Positions 1-8,131 of a DNA stretch of 51,853 nucleotides are shown here, in pieces. The notes beneath the pieces were generated by a model, which worked only from the letters and a program-made list of their open reading frames with translations, made no database searches and had not been told where the DNA came from. This DNA comes from a bacterium. Its GTDB lineage: Bacteria > CLD3. Position numbers and translations under genes: made by a program. The first letter of the stretch is position 1. The number at the start of each line of letters is the position of its first letter. The DNA lies in the NCBI GenBank assembly GCA_020850775.1, contig JADZEA010000110.1, forward strand, positions 1 through 51,853, written 5' to 3'.

Positions 1-50
1 GGTTTTCACTTTTAGCAAAAGCCAATCATTTTTACCTTTGTACGTGTAAG

Positions 51-1103
51 TCAAATTCTCTCCAAAGTTTTGTTTGTTGCTTCTAAAATTTTCTCAATTT
101 CTTCGTTTGTCAGTCCGGGATAAAATGGAATTGAAACGCCGTTTTCAAACCATTTCAGAGTTTCAGGAAAATCCTTGTCGTTTTCACCAATCATTCTGTT
201 TAACGGGTAAAAAACTGCGTCTCCACACGAAATTCCGTGCTTTTCCATTTCTTGACAAAACCATTTTGCCGAAAAATCACCTCTAAAAACAAACCGATAA
301 AAAATTGGTTCAACCTCTTGTTCCTGTTGAACTTTAATGATTTTTTCAGATTTTATGTTTTCACTGTAAATTTTATGAAGTGCCTTTCGTCTTTCAATAA
401 AAAAATCTAATTTTTTCATCTGAACGTTTCCAATTGCAGCCGCAACGTTTGAAAGTTTGTAGTTAAACCGAAGTTTCCCGTCAGTTTTTCCGCCGTAGTA
501 AGTTCTGTCTTTCACTTCTTCAATAATTTTTTCGTTGTTGGAAACAACCATTCCACCGTCAATTGAAGTCAAAACTTTTGTCGCATAAAATGAAAAAACT
601 GAAACTTCCGTGAAAGAACCAACTTGTTTTCCTGAAATTTTTGCTCCAACCGATTGTGCACAGTCCTCAATTACAGGAATACCCAAAGAGTTGATTTCAT
701 TAATTTTACAAGGGAAACCAAAATGATGGGGAGCAATTACACAAGCAGTGTTTTTAGTTATTTTTTTCTCAAGCGAAACTAACGAAAAATTGCAGTCGTA
801 CGGATTTACGTCAACTAAAACAGGTTTTGCTCCAACCATTTTTACAGAGTTCAGTAAAGCAGCACAAGAAGAATTTGGAAGCAAAACTTCCGTTTTTTCA
901 CCAACTCCAAGCGCTAACAAAGCAAGGTGAAGTGCAGAAGTTCCGTTTACAACAGCAGCCGAAAAACGCATTCCAACATAGTTTTTTACAGCATTTTCAA
1001 AATTCTCAATTTCGTTTCCAACCGCAAGCTGACCTTTTTCAAACAAAGATTTTAACGTTTCAAACTCTTCAGAACTTAAAGATGGTTTTGAGTGAAAAAT
1101 CAA
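51..1103 (-). CDS. DegT/DnrJ/EryC1/StrS-family PLP aminotransferase
   Basis: This is a 350-residue fold-type I PLP enzyme of the DegT family, which typically transaminates keto-sugar nucleotides for surface polysaccharides. Visible family features are GTSALHL (54-60) binding the cofactor phosphate, EDCAQS (146-151) whose Asp147 faces the pyridine nitrogen, and FYATK ending at Lys176, the Schiff-base lysine, followed by the usual DGG. The length is slightly short for the family (about 360-400). It starts with TTG: the frame has no earlier ATG, and an AAGG sits 6 nt upstream. The sugar substrate cannot be told from sequence. No other polysaccharide gene is adjacent on its left within the window, so its operon partners may lie outside it. 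Confidence 0.9.
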   Translation of the reverse strand: MIFHSKPSLSSEEFETLKSLFEKGQLAVGNEIENFENAVKNYVGMRFSAAVVNGTSALHLALLALGVGEKTEVLLPNSSCAALLNSVKMVGAKPVLVDVNPYDCNFSLVSLEKKITKNTACVIAPHHFGFPCKINEINSLGIPVIEDCAQSVGAKISGKQVGSFTEVSVFSFYATKVLTSIDGGMVVSNNEKIIEEVKDRTYYGGKTDGKLRFNYKLSNVAAAIGNVQMKKLDFFIERRKALHKIYSENIKSEKIIKVQQEQEVEPIFYRFVFRGDFSAKWFCQEMEKHGISCGDAVFYPLNRMIGENDKDFPETLKWFENGVSIPFYPGLTNEEIEKILEATNKTLERI

Positions 1104-1128
1104 TTTTTACCTTCAGTTTTTACCTTCA
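1104..1128 (-). repeat. duplicated Shine-Dalgarno leader of the DegT gene
   Basis: On the minus strand the 12-nt unit TGAAGGTAAAAA occurs twice in tandem directly before the TTG start, so two AAGG ribosome-binding sites lie 13 nt apart. The downstream copy is at the right distance from the start. The upstream one has no start codon in a usable frame. It looks like a local tandem duplication of the translation-initiation region. Confidence 0.6.
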
Positions 1129-1227
1129 AATCTAAGAAATCTTTACCTTTTTTAATGCAATTAAAATTCTTAAATTTTTCAAAACTAAAGCAGGGAAAAA
1201 TAACTTTCAATGGTTTGTGAAAAACAC

Positions 1228-1797
1228 CTAAATTTCTACTTCTGACCAACTTTTGAAAAGAATGGATTTTATGCCACTCTTTCGTGCATTTTCAACGTTT
1301 TCAAGTTTGTCATCAACGAACAAAATCTCGTTTTTTTTATTAATTTTTGCTAAGTTTTCAAAGGCGGTTTCGTCAGTTTTTAGTTTGCCTGTAACAAACG
1401 AAACAATGAAATTTTCAAATTTTCGCAAAACCTCAAAATTATTCAGTGCAAAAGTAAAATGCAAAGGGTCTGTATCAGAAAACAACCACAGATGCCAGTC
1501 TAAAGGGGTTTTTTGCAAAAAATCGTTTGCGTCTTTTCTCAAAGTAAAAATATTTTGCCAGGCAAAAACGAAGGAATTTTTATCAAGTTTTGGGTTTTTA
1601 AGCCAATCAAGAGAAAAATTTACAAACTCGTTCGCACCTAAAAAACCTGTGTCTAACTTTTGTTTGATTTCACCTGCACACAAAGTTTGTGAAATTTCTT
1701 TTGTAGAACGGACCGAACCTTCAGCGACAAAATTTATGAATTTTTCAAAGTTTACGTCAATGATTACGTTTCCGAGGTCAACAAGTAAAATTTTCAT
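1228..1797 (-). CDS. HAD-superfamily phosphatase, YihX-like
   Basis: This is a 189-residue haloacid-dehalogenase-type hydrolase. Motif I reads VDLGNVIIDVN, with nucleophile Asp7 and Gly where many HADs have the second Asp. The same D-L-G-N arrangement is seen in E. coli YihX (glucose-1-phosphatase). Motif II is LFSDTD, motif III the lysine in GKLKTDE, and motif IV FVDDKLENV with paired acidic residues. It acts in the cytoplasm and has no signal peptide. It lies between the alanine racemase and the DegT gene on the same strand, 51 nt after alr. The substrate is unknown, though a sugar phosphate is a reasonable guess. Confidence 0.85.
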   Translation of the reverse strand: MKILLVDLGNVIIDVNFEKFINFVAEGSVRSTKEISQTLCAGEIKQKLDTGFLGANEFVNFSLDWLKNPKLDKNSFVFAWQNIFTLRKDANDFLQKTPLDWHLWLFSDTDPLHFTFALNNFEVLRKFENFIVSFVTGKLKTDETAFENLAKINKKNEILFVDDKLENVENARKSGIKSILFKSWSEVEI

Positions 1798-1848
1798 AAG
1801 ACCTAACTAATTTAAAAAAATGGGTTTAGCTAAAAAGTCCGGCGTGTT

Positions 1849-2961
1849 TTAGTGATTTTTGTAAACACGCGGGACTCTTCTTGCGAGCCAGCAAGTAATT
1901 TCGTAAGGAATTGTTCCAACAAGTTTTGCAATTTCATTGATTGTAATTTCTTCGCTACCCTGCTTTCCGTACAGCACGACTTCGTCGCCAATCTGGATTT
2001 CTGAGTCGTTTCCGAGATTAACCATTAATTGGTCCATACAAATTGTTCCGACAACCGGAAAACGCTTTCCACGAATCAGAACGCAACTTTTGTTGGATAA
2101 AAGTCTCGTGTAACCATCTCCGTAGCCGACGGGAATTGTTGCAATTTTGCTTGTTTCCATCGTTTGGTAGGTCAAGCCGTAACTAATTCCTTCACCTGCT
2201 TTAACCTCCTTTAAAAACACGACTTTGGATTTAAAAGACATCACAGGAATTAAATCCAAAGTTGGAATTTTAGTTTCCACCGGAGAAATTCCAAAAAGCA
2301 TAATTCCTGCTCTCACAAGGTCAAAAACTGATTTTTGATGATTAATGATTCCGCCACTGTTTGCAATGTGGAAAAATTTAGTTGAAATTTCAAGTTCGTT
2401 TGCAATTTGCCGGATTTCACAGAAACGTGAAATTTGCAGTTCTGTAAAACTTTTATCCTCCAAATCCGAAACCGCAAAATGCGAATAAATTCCTACAAGT
2501 TCAATATTTTGCAGTGTTTTAATTTTAGAAAGAACGAACCTTGCTTTTTCAAAATTAATTCCAATTCTGTTCATTCCCGTATCAAATTTCAGGTGGATTT
2601 TAGCTTTTTTGCCAAATTTTTCAGCTTGTTTGTTTACAGAGTAAGCAAGCCCAAGCGAGGAAATCGTAATTTCAAGGTCGTGTTCAAGGAATTTTTGAAC
2701 CTGACTGAATAAAACTCCGCCAAGGACAAGAATTGGAACAGTAAAACCGTTTCGTCTTAAAAGCAAGCCTTCTTCAAGAAAACCAACTCCAAGGTAATCC
2801 GTTCCGGCTTCAACCAAAGTTTTGGAAACCTGAATTATTCCGTGTCCGTAGGCATTTGCTTTAACGGTTGCAATTATTCCTTTTTGATTGCACAATTTTT
2901 TTACGACTTCAAAATTGTGTTTCAAGGCATTTAAATCTATTTCTGCGTAAGTAATTCTCAT
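1849..2961 (-). CDS. alr: alanine racemase
   Basis: This PLP enzyme interconverts L- and D-alanine for peptidoglycan. The 370-residue length is normal. The N-terminal TIM barrel carries the cofactor lysine Lys34 in TVKANAYGHG, and the C-terminal beta domain carries the second catalytic base Tyr261 in GISYGLTYQT. The conserved DTGMNR (128-132) and CMDQLMV segments are present. The start ATG is the only reasonable one, matching the usual N-terminus (ITYAEIDLNALKHN). It is transcribed with the downstream HAD gene and is divergent from rplU. Confidence 0.97.
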   Translation of the reverse strand: MRITYAEIDLNALKHNFEVVKKLCNQKGIIATVKANAYGHGIIQVSKTLVEAGTDYLGVGFLEEGLLLRRNGFTVPILVLGGVLFSQVQKFLEHDLEITISSLGLAYSVNKQAEKFGKKAKIHLKFDTGMNRIGINFEKARFVLSKIKTLQNIELVGIYSHFAVSDLEDKSFTELQISRFCEIRQIANELEISTKFFHIANSGGIINHQKSVFDLVRAGIMLFGISPVETKIPTLDLIPVMSFKSKVVFLKEVKAGEGISYGLTYQTMETSKIATIPVGYGDGYTRLLSNKSCVLIRGKRFPVVGTICMDQLMVNLGNDSEIQIGDEVVLYGKQGSEEITINEIAKLVGTIPYEITCWLARRVPRVYKNH

Positions 2962-3034
2962 TTTTCAGGCAATTTTTTTAGAAATTTAAATTGAAGTTAG
3001 CTTTTTTAAGAGAGATTTTTTACTTTTTTTTGGC

Positions 3035-3065
3035 TTGACAAAGAAAAAATTTTAAATTAACTTCG
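3035..3065 (+). promoter_or_regulatory. rplU-rpmA promoter, Bacteroidota type
   Basis: TTG (3035-3037), 20 nt, then TAACTTCG (3058-3065). This fits the TTG-N19-21-TAnnTTTG pattern seen repeatedly in this window. The first element also reads TTGACA. The predicted transcript starts about 50 nt before the rplU ATG. Confidence 0.65.
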
Positions 3066-3123
3066 CAGTCCTTAATTCTTTTAGATTAAGAAAAATTATG
3101 CATAAAAATTTTTGGAGATAAAA

Positions 3124-3432
3124 ATGTACGCAATTGTTGAAATCGCAGGTCGCCAATTTAAAGTTGCTGAAAAAAAAACAATAGAAGTTCCCCGCCTACA
3201 ATCTGAAGAAGGTTCTACTATTGAATTTGATAAGGTTCTTTTTTATTCTGGTGACAAAACAGAAATTGGTAATCCAACTGTTGACGGCTGTAAAGTTGTT
3301 GCCACCGTTAATGAACACGCAAAAGATGACAAAGTTATCAGTTTTAAGAAAAAAAGAAGAAAAGGTTACAAGGTTAAAAAAGGGCATCGCCAACCTTTAA
3401 CTAAAATTACTGTAAACAGCATAACTATCTAA
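3124..3432 (+). CDS. rplU: 50S ribosomal protein L21
   Basis: A 102-residue L21, which binds 23S rRNA. The N-terminus MYAIVEIAGRQFKV and the basic KKKRRKGYKVKKGHRQ segment are diagnostic. The start is set at the ATG with GGAG 7 nt upstream. An in-frame TTG at 3112 overlaps that ribosome-binding site and would add four residues foreign to L21. rpmA follows 15 nt later, the normal bacterial pairing. Confidence 0.98.
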   Translation: MYAIVEIAGRQFKVAEKKTIEVPRLQSEEGSTIEFDKVLFYSGDKTEIGNPTVDGCKVVATVNEHAKDDKVISFKKKRRKGYKVKKGHRQPLTKITVNSITI

Positions 3433-3447
3433 AAACAGGAGTAAAAA

Positions 3448-3735
3448 ATGGCTCATAAAAAAGGGGTTGGCTCATCAAGAAATGGTAGAGACAGCCAGTC
3501 AAAAAGGCTTGGCGTTAAAGAATCCGGTGGAAGTTTCGTAATTGCAGGAAACATCATCGCCCGCCAAAGAGGAACTAAATTTCACGCAGGAAACAATGTT
3601 GGTCTTGGAAAAGATTACACAATTTATTCTTTGATTGACGGAATTGTTGCTTTTGAGCAGGTTTCAAAAACCAAGAAAAAAATCTCGGTTTACCCTCTTG
3701 TGGAAATTGAAACGGAAGAAATTGCAGAAGCCTGA
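3448..3735 (+). CDS. rpmA: 50S ribosomal protein L27
   Basis: A 95-residue L27, whose N-terminus reaches the peptidyl-transferase centre. It begins directly with [16 protein letters not shown], so it lacks the cleavable N-terminal extension found in Firmicutes. The [16 protein letters not shown] core is intact. An AGGAG ribosome-binding site lies upstream. It forms a two-gene operon with rplU that ends at a clear hairpin terminator. Confidence 0.98.
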   Translation: MAHKKGVGSSRNGRDSQSKRLGVKESGGSFVIAGNIIARQRGTKFHAGNNVGLGKDYTIYSLIDGIVAFEQVSKTKKKISVYPLVEIETEEIAEA

Positions 3736-3756
3736 AAACTTCTTTTTATCAAGTTT

Positions 3757-3789
3757 AAAGCTGTAGTTTTCAAAATTACGGCTTTTTTT
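3757..3789 (+). terminator. rho-independent terminator after rpmA
   Basis: A 9-bp stem (AAAGCTGTA paired with TACGGCTTT, one G-T pair), an 11-nt loop, and a run of seven T. It lies 22 nt after the rpmA stop and faces the convergent coaBC gene. Confidence 0.8.
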
Positions 3790-3793
3790 GTGT

Positions 3794-5014
3794 CTAAAAT
3801 TTTTCAGGAAAAATTTTTTCTAAAATTGCCAAAGCAACTTGTTCTTTTGGAAGCAAGGGAAGTTCCTCAGTTTTTCCGTTTCCAAAAACAAAAGTAACTT
3901 TGTTCGTTGGCGTGGAAAAAGCTGAACCTTCAATTTTTGGATTGTTACAAACAATAAAATCAAAATTTTTCCTTTTCAATTTTTCTTGTGAGTTTGCAAT
4001 TTCGTTTTCTGTTTCAACAGCAAAACCAACGTGAATTTTCCCTTTTTTAATTTTCCCAAGCTCGTAAGCAACGTCAACATTTTTAACAAGTTCAATGGTT
4101 AGGTTTTCTTCACTTTTTTTAATTTTTTCGGTTGAAATTGTTTTTGGTTTGTAATCTCCAACAGCAGCAGTAAAGATTACAACATCTTGTTTTTCATAGT
4201 TTTCACTTGTTGCTTTGAGCATTTCTTCAGCAGTTGTAACACTGATTAATTTTACACCGTTTGGAAAAGGAATTGAGACTTTTCCGCTAACCAACGTAAC
4301 TTCTGCTCCCATTTTTTGTGATTGTTCAGCGATTGCAAACCCCATTTTTCCCGTAGAAGGATTAGAAATAAAACGAACCGGGTCAATAAATTCTCTTGTT
4401 GGTCCTGCTGTAATCAGGATTTTTTTACCAAGAAGCAAATTCTGGTTTTTAAAAAATTTTTCAACTTCAGCAAAAATAATTTCTGGTTCAGCAAGCCTTC
4501 CAATTGAATAAATTCCGCAAGCTAACTCACCAAAACCGGGTGGAATCATTAAGTAGCCAAAGGATTTCAATTTTTGAATATTTTGTTGGACAGCAGAGTT
4601 TTCAAACATAAAATCATTCATTGCAGGAGCAAAAATTACAGGTGATTTTGTTCCGGTTAGCGTTGTCGTAACGATGTCGTCAGCGATTCCGTTAGCAATT
4701 TTTCCGATAATGTTTGCAGTTGCGGGAACGATTAAAACAAGGTCAGCCCAGCGTGCGAGTTCAATGTGGTAAGTGTCTTTTCTTTTGTTCTCAGGAAAGA
4801 CACTTGTAAAAACTTCATTTTGAGAAAGCACTTCGAAAGTTGTTGGATTAACGAATTCCATTGCGTTTTTGGTCATTGCAACTTTGACTTCACAGTTTGC
4901 TTTTTTCAGCAAACGTACAAGTTCGCAAGCCTTGTAAACAGCAATTCCGCCGCTTACACAAACAACAACTTTTTTATTCGTCATTTTTTTTGAATTTGTA
5001 CTCAAATTTTCCAT
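3794..5014 (-). CDS. coaBC: bifunctional phosphopantothenoylcysteine decarboxylase / phosphopantothenate-cysteine ligase
   Basis: This enzyme does two steps of coenzyme A synthesis: it joins cysteine to 4'-phosphopantothenate, then decarboxylates the product. The N-terminal flavodoxin-like CoaC half shows catalytic His84 in HIELARWAD, PAMN (130-133) and substrate-clamp Cys166 in ELACGI. The CoaB half begins near residue 197 with ITAGPTREFIDPVRF and contains the ligase lysine cluster near LKRKNFDF. At 406 residues it is full length. An alternative start, Met11 (position 4984, MTNKKVVV), matches homologues better and would reduce the overlap with rpoZ from 41 to 11 nt. It is the last gene of the yicC-gmk-rpoZ-coaBC cluster. 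Confidence 0.97.
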   Translation of the reverse strand: MENLSTNSKKMTNKKVVVCVSGGIAVYKACELVRLLKKANCEVKVAMTKNAMEFVNPTTFEVLSQNEVFTSVFPENKRKDTYHIELARWADLVLIVPATANIIGKIANGIADDIVTTTLTGTKSPVIFAPAMNDFMFENSAVQQNIQKLKSFGYLMIPPGFGELACGIYSIGRLAEPEIIFAEVEKFFKNQNLLLGKKILITAGPTREFIDPVRFISNPSTGKMGFAIAEQSQKMGAEVTLVSGKVSIPFPNGVKLISVTTAEEMLKATSENYEKQDVVIFTAAVGDYKPKTISTEKIKKSEENLTIELVKNVDVAYELGKIKKGKIHVGFAVETENEIANSQEKLKRKNFDFIVCNNPKIEGSAFSTPTNKVTFVFGNGKTEELPLLPKEQVALAILEKIFPEKF

Positions 5015-5246
5015 TAACGAATTCTTCTGTTGCAGTAGCTGTTGGTTTTGGTGGATCCTGAAAGACTTTTTTCAAGGCTTCACGGTCAATTTCTTCCTCG
5101 TAAAGCAAATTTGAATCTACTTCTTCCTGTGGTAAAAACTGTTTTCTCTGGAAATTAATTTGCCTTGCTCTTTTGCTGATAACCATAACAGCTTCGTAAA
5201 CGTTTGGAGATTTTTTTAATAAATCATCAACTCCTACTAATTTCAT
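4974..5246 (-). CDS. rpoZ: RNA polymerase omega subunit
   Basis: A 90-residue omega-like protein that helps assemble RNA polymerase around beta-prime. The segment NVYEAVMVISKRARQIN (15-31) is the conserved helix, followed by an acidic region. The length is typical for omega (60-110 residues). It lies 12 nt after gmk and overlaps the start of coaBC, a gene order found in many bacterial phyla, which supports the call despite weak overall conservation. Confidence 0.9.
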   Translation of the reverse strand: MKLVGVDDLLKKSPNVYEAVMVISKRARQINFQRKQFLPQEEVDSNLLYEEEIDREALKKVFQDPPKPTATATEEFVNGKFEYKFKKNDE

Positions 5247-5258
5247 TTGGTTTCCCTT

Positions 5259-5855
5259 TTATTTTTTAATGTAACTGTTAACAATATTTTCTAAGTTCCT
5301 GATTGTCTCATCAAGTTCAATATTTTCAACAACAAAGTCATAATTTGCCACGAAAGGTAACTCTTTTTTTGCCCGTTCAAGCCTGATTTTTATAGTTTCT
5401 TCAGTTTCCGAACTTCTTTTCCTGATTCTTTCCTCAAGAACTGCAAGGCTTGGTACCGTAATAAAAACTAAAACAGTGTTTTGTGGCAATTTTTCCTTGA
5501 TTTTGAGGCTTCCAAAAACATCAAGGTCAAGAATAATATTTTTTCCTTCCGAAAGCAATTTTTCAATAAACACTTTTGAAGTTCCGTAAAAATTTCCGTG
5601 AACTTCCTGAAACTCAAGAAATTCATCTTTTTCTATCATTTTTTGAAATTCTTCAATGCTCACAAAAAAATAATGCTTGCCATTTTCTTCATAGTTTCGT
5701 TTTGGTCTTGTCGTGTGGGAAATTGAGTAAGAAAGCTCAGGAATTTTCTCCAAAAGATGTGCTAAAAGTGTTGATTTCCCGGCACCTGAAGGAGCAGAAA
5801 CTACAAATAAAAAACCTTTACTCAACATTTTGAACTTGTTCCCTAATTCTTTCAA
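5259..5855 (-). CDS. gmk: guanylate kinase
   Basis: Phosphorylates GMP to GDP with ATP. The P-loop SAPSGAGKST is at residues 20-29, and the GMP-binding region includes SYSISHTTRPKR and the FYGTSK segment. The annotated start gives 198 residues and overlaps yicC by 38 nt. Met10 (position 5828, MLSKGFLFVVS) better matches usual guanylate kinase N-termini and leaves an 11-nt overlap. Both point to translational coupling with yicC. Confidence 0.96.
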   Translation of the reverse strand: MKELGNKFKMLSKGFLFVVSAPSGAGKSTLLAHLLEKIPELSYSISHTTRPKRNYEENGKHYFFVSIEEFQKMIEKDEFLEFQEVHGNFYGTSKVFIEKLLSEGKNIILDLDVFGSLKIKEKLPQNTVLVFITVPSLAVLEERIRKRSSETEETIKIRLERAKKELPFVANYDFVVENIELDETIRNLENIVNSYIKK

Positions 5856-6702
5856 CTTCCTCTTTGAGGTTTACCACGAGATGAGCAATCTCTGATTTTA
5901 TTGATTTTGAACCAATTGTGTTAGCTTCACGAAACATTTCCTGAAGAATAAAATTAATTCTTCTTCCCGGTGAAGTTGAGTTTTCCAATGTTTCCAAAAA
6001 CATCTTGTTGTGGCTTCTAAACCTCGTAATTTCTTCGGTAACATCAGATTTATCAGCAAGTAAAGCGACTTCAAGCTCAAGTCTTTCCTGAGAAAGAACA
6101 GAAGGATCCTTGACAAGGTTGCTTACTCTCGCAAGTAAAATTTCATAGGTTTCCCTGCTCATATTTTTTGCAATTTTTTCAATTTTGTCAAGGTTGGAAT
6201 TCAAAAGTTTGATTCTTGAGATTAAGTCTTTTGCAAGTTGTTCGCCTTCTTCAAAACGCATTCTTTTAAACCTTTTTGTAGCTTCTTCAACAACCTTACA
6301 AACTTCATTAACAAGGTTTTGTTGTTCCTCGTCAGAAGTTTCAGGCATTACAATCACGTCAGGAAAGGAAAGAATGTGTTCAATCTTAATTTTTTCATCA
6401 ATTCCAAGTTTTTTATTCAAATTCTCAAGCATCTTGTAGTAAGACAAAGCTAAAGTTTCATTGATTTGGCTTTTTACTCCTGTTTCTTCATTCCTTGAAA
6501 ATGAGACGGAAATATTGATTTTTCCACGTTCAATCTGATTTTTAACAATGTCTCTGATTTGTTGTTCAAAAGACGAAATTAATCTTGGAAGCCTCGCCGT
6601 AATCTCGGAAAAACGATGATTTACACTCCTGATTTCCACTGAAATCGTCGTTCCCAAATAGTTTGTTTGCGCGTTTCCAAATCCTGTCATACTGTAAATC
6701 AT
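5818..6702 (-). CDS. yicC: YicC/YloC-family endoribonuclease
   Basis: A 294-residue member of the YicC family, some members of which are endoribonucleases. The family hallmarks are the N-terminus MIYSMTGFGNAQ, EIRSVNHRF (about 23-31), and the C-terminal GRRINFILQEMFREANTIGSKS. Length is normal. Strong ribosome-binding site GGAAGG. It heads the gmk-rpoZ-coaBC operon, and its promoter overlaps that of the divergent dehydrogenase gene. Confidence 0.95.
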   Translation of the reverse strand: MIYSMTGFGNAQTNYLGTTISVEIRSVNHRFSEITARLPRLISSFEQQIRDIVKNQIERGKINISVSFSRNEETGVKSQINETLALSYYKMLENLNKKLGIDEKIKIEHILSFPDVIVMPETSDEEQQNLVNEVCKVVEEATKRFKRMRFEEGEQLAKDLISRIKLLNSNLDKIEKIAKNMSRETYEILLARVSNLVKDPSVLSQERLELEVALLADKSDVTEEITRFRSHNKMFLETLENSTSPGRRINFILQEMFREANTIGSKSIKSEIAHLVVNLKEEVERIREQVQNVE

Positions 6703-6734
6703 TTTTTTAGCCTTCCGTTTTTAAAAAAGTAACG

Positions 6735-6774
6735 TAAAATTATTGTTTTAAGTTGATTAAGTCAACTAAATTTT
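6735..6774. promoter_or_regulatory. overlapping divergent promoters of yicC and the dehydrogenase gene, with palindrome
   Basis: Plus strand: TTG (6743-6745), 21 nt, TAAATTTT (6767-6774). Minus strand: TTG (complement of 6763-6765), 20 nt, TAATTTTA (complement of 6735-6742). Each is a close but imperfect match to TAnnTTTG. Between them lies the inverted repeat AGTTGA-TTAAG-TCAACT (6751-6767), which covers the first element of the minus promoter and the spacer of the plus promoter. A protein bound there could act on both genes. Confidence 0.5.
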
Positions 6775-6838
6775 AAGGTTTGAAAAAATCCAAAAAAATT
6801 CTAAATTTGGACTGAATTTAATTTTTAAGGTTTGAAAA
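6771..6838 (+). repeat. 16-nt direct repeat in the dehydrogenase leader
   Basis: TTTTAAGGTTTGAAAA occurs at 6771-6786 and again at 6823-6838. The second copy supplies the AAGG ribosome-binding site and ends on the first base of the start codon. The first copy carries the same AAGG but has no start codon after it. Confidence 0.6.
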
Positions 6839-7686
6839 TGGAATTTAAAAATATTACCGTAATTGGAAGCGGAACAATGGGTTTGGGAATTGCTCACGTT
6901 GCTGCTGCCGGTAATTTTAAAGTAATTTTAAATGACGTTGACACAAAATCTCTTGAAAAAGCACTTTCTACAATCCAAAAAAACCTCGCAAAAAGTGTTG
7001 AACTTGGTAAAATTTTACAAAACGCAATGGATTTAGCACTTTCAAACATCACTCTAAACACAAACCTTGAAGATTCTGTCAGGCAAAGTGATTTTGTTGT
7101 TGAAGCAATTCCCGAAAGAATTGACTGGAAAATTGACCTTTTTACAAAAATTGACAAAGTTTGTAAAGAACACACAATTTTTGCTTCAAACACTTCTGGT
7201 TTAAGCATTACTGAAATGGCAGGAACAACAAGCAGACCTGAAAAATTTATTGGAATGCACTTTTTCAACCCTGTTCACAAAATGAAACTGATTGAAATTA
7301 TCAGAGGGCTTGAAACTTCTGACGAAACTTGTAAAATTACAGAAGAAATTTCCGTTAAAATGGGAAAAGAAACTGTTGAAGTCAATGAATCACCCGGTTT
7401 TGTAACAAGCAGAATCAATGCAATGATTGGAAACGAAGCATTTTTTATGCTTCAGGAAGGCGTAGCTTCAGCAAAAGACATTGACAAGGCTATCAAACTT
7501 GGCTTAAACCATCCAATGGGACCTTTTGAAATGATTGACCTTGTCGGTCTTGATACAAGGCTGAATATTTTGAAATACTTGCACAAATCTTTAGGTGAAA
7601 AATACCGACCTTGCCCACTAATTGAAAAGTACGTAAACGCAGGAAGGCTTGGCAAAAAAGTTGGAAAAGGCGTTTACGAATATTAA
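6838..7686 (+). CDS. 3-hydroxyacyl-CoA (3-hydroxybutyryl-CoA) dehydrogenase
   Basis: An NAD(P)-dependent oxidoreductase acting on 3-hydroxyacyl-CoA, as in fatty-acid oxidation or butyryl-CoA/PHB metabolism. The Rossmann motif GSGTMGLG is at residues 10-17, followed by acidic NDVD. The EAIPE segment, catalytic His in GMHFFNPVHKM, and the C-terminal NHPMGPFEMIDLVGLDT dimerisation segment are all present. About 282 residues is the short, single-function HbdA/PaaH-like form, with no hydratase fusion. The ATG at 6838 is chosen over an in-frame TTG at 6832 because AAGG lies at the right spacing. No thiolase or crotonase is adjacent, so the pathway is not resolved here. Confidence 0.95.
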   Translation: MEFKNITVIGSGTMGLGIAHVAAAGNFKVILNDVDTKSLEKALSTIQKNLAKSVELGKILQNAMDLALSNITLNTNLEDSVRQSDFVVEAIPERIDWKIDLFTKIDKVCKEHTIFASNTSGLSITEMAGTTSRPEKFIGMHFFNPVHKMKLIEIIRGLETSDETCKITEEISVKMGKETVEVNESPGFVTSRINAMIGNEAFFMLQEGVASAKDIDKAIKLGLNHPMGPFEMIDLVGLDTRLNILKYLHKSLGEKYRPCPLIEKYVNAGRLGKKVGKGVYEY

Positions 7687-7698
7687 AAAGGAACTAAA

Positions 7699-8103
7699 AT
7701 GCCAAAATTTCTTTTAACTAAGAACCAAAAAAAATCTCTCTCAACGCTACTCAAACAAAGCACAAAAGCTCTTGAAGGCAAAAAAAAATTGCAAAAAACC
7801 GAGCAAACAATGCTTGAAATTGCTGTAAAATGCGATGGTGAAAACAATGAAATTATCTTTAATCAAGACGAATATGAATTGCTGAAAATAATCTTGAAAT
7901 CCGCCGTTGTCCAATACTCAGAAGCAGGAAAACGAACATTGGAAGACAAGTGGTACCATTTTATCACAAGAATTAAAAAGTTTTTTATTCGCAGAATGGG
8001 CGATTTTTACAAGGAAATTTCTCAGGATTTAAAAATAAAATTAGAACAAGTCAGCCTGACCCCACAACTTCCGCAAAGAAAATACAAGTTCAGTAAATCC
8101 TGA
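7699..8103 (+). CDS. hypothetical protein, 134 residues
   Basis: I do not recognise this family. It is a lysine-rich, soluble, mostly helical-looking protein with no signal peptide or membrane segment. A central stretch (IIFNQDEYELLKIILKSAV) and a basic patch (RIKKFFIRRMGDF) stand out. It has a good AAAGGA ribosome-binding site 12 nt after the dehydrogenase stop and is followed by peptide deformylase 28 nt on, so it is probably expressed with both. The intact frame and ribosome-binding site support a real gene. Confidence 0.7.
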   Translation: MPKFLLTKNQKKSLSTLLKQSTKALEGKKKLQKTEQTMLEIAVKCDGENNEIIFNQDEYELLKIILKSAVVQYSEAGKRTLEDKWYHFITRIKKFFIRRMGDFYKEISQDLKIKLEQVSLTPQLPQRKYKFSKS

Positions 8104-8131
8104 TTTTCAAAAAAAACAAGAAAGTTTTAAA

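Noticed and set aside
3112-3123. Upstream TTG as start of rplU
   Set aside because: It overlaps the GGAG ribosome-binding site and would add residues not found in L21.
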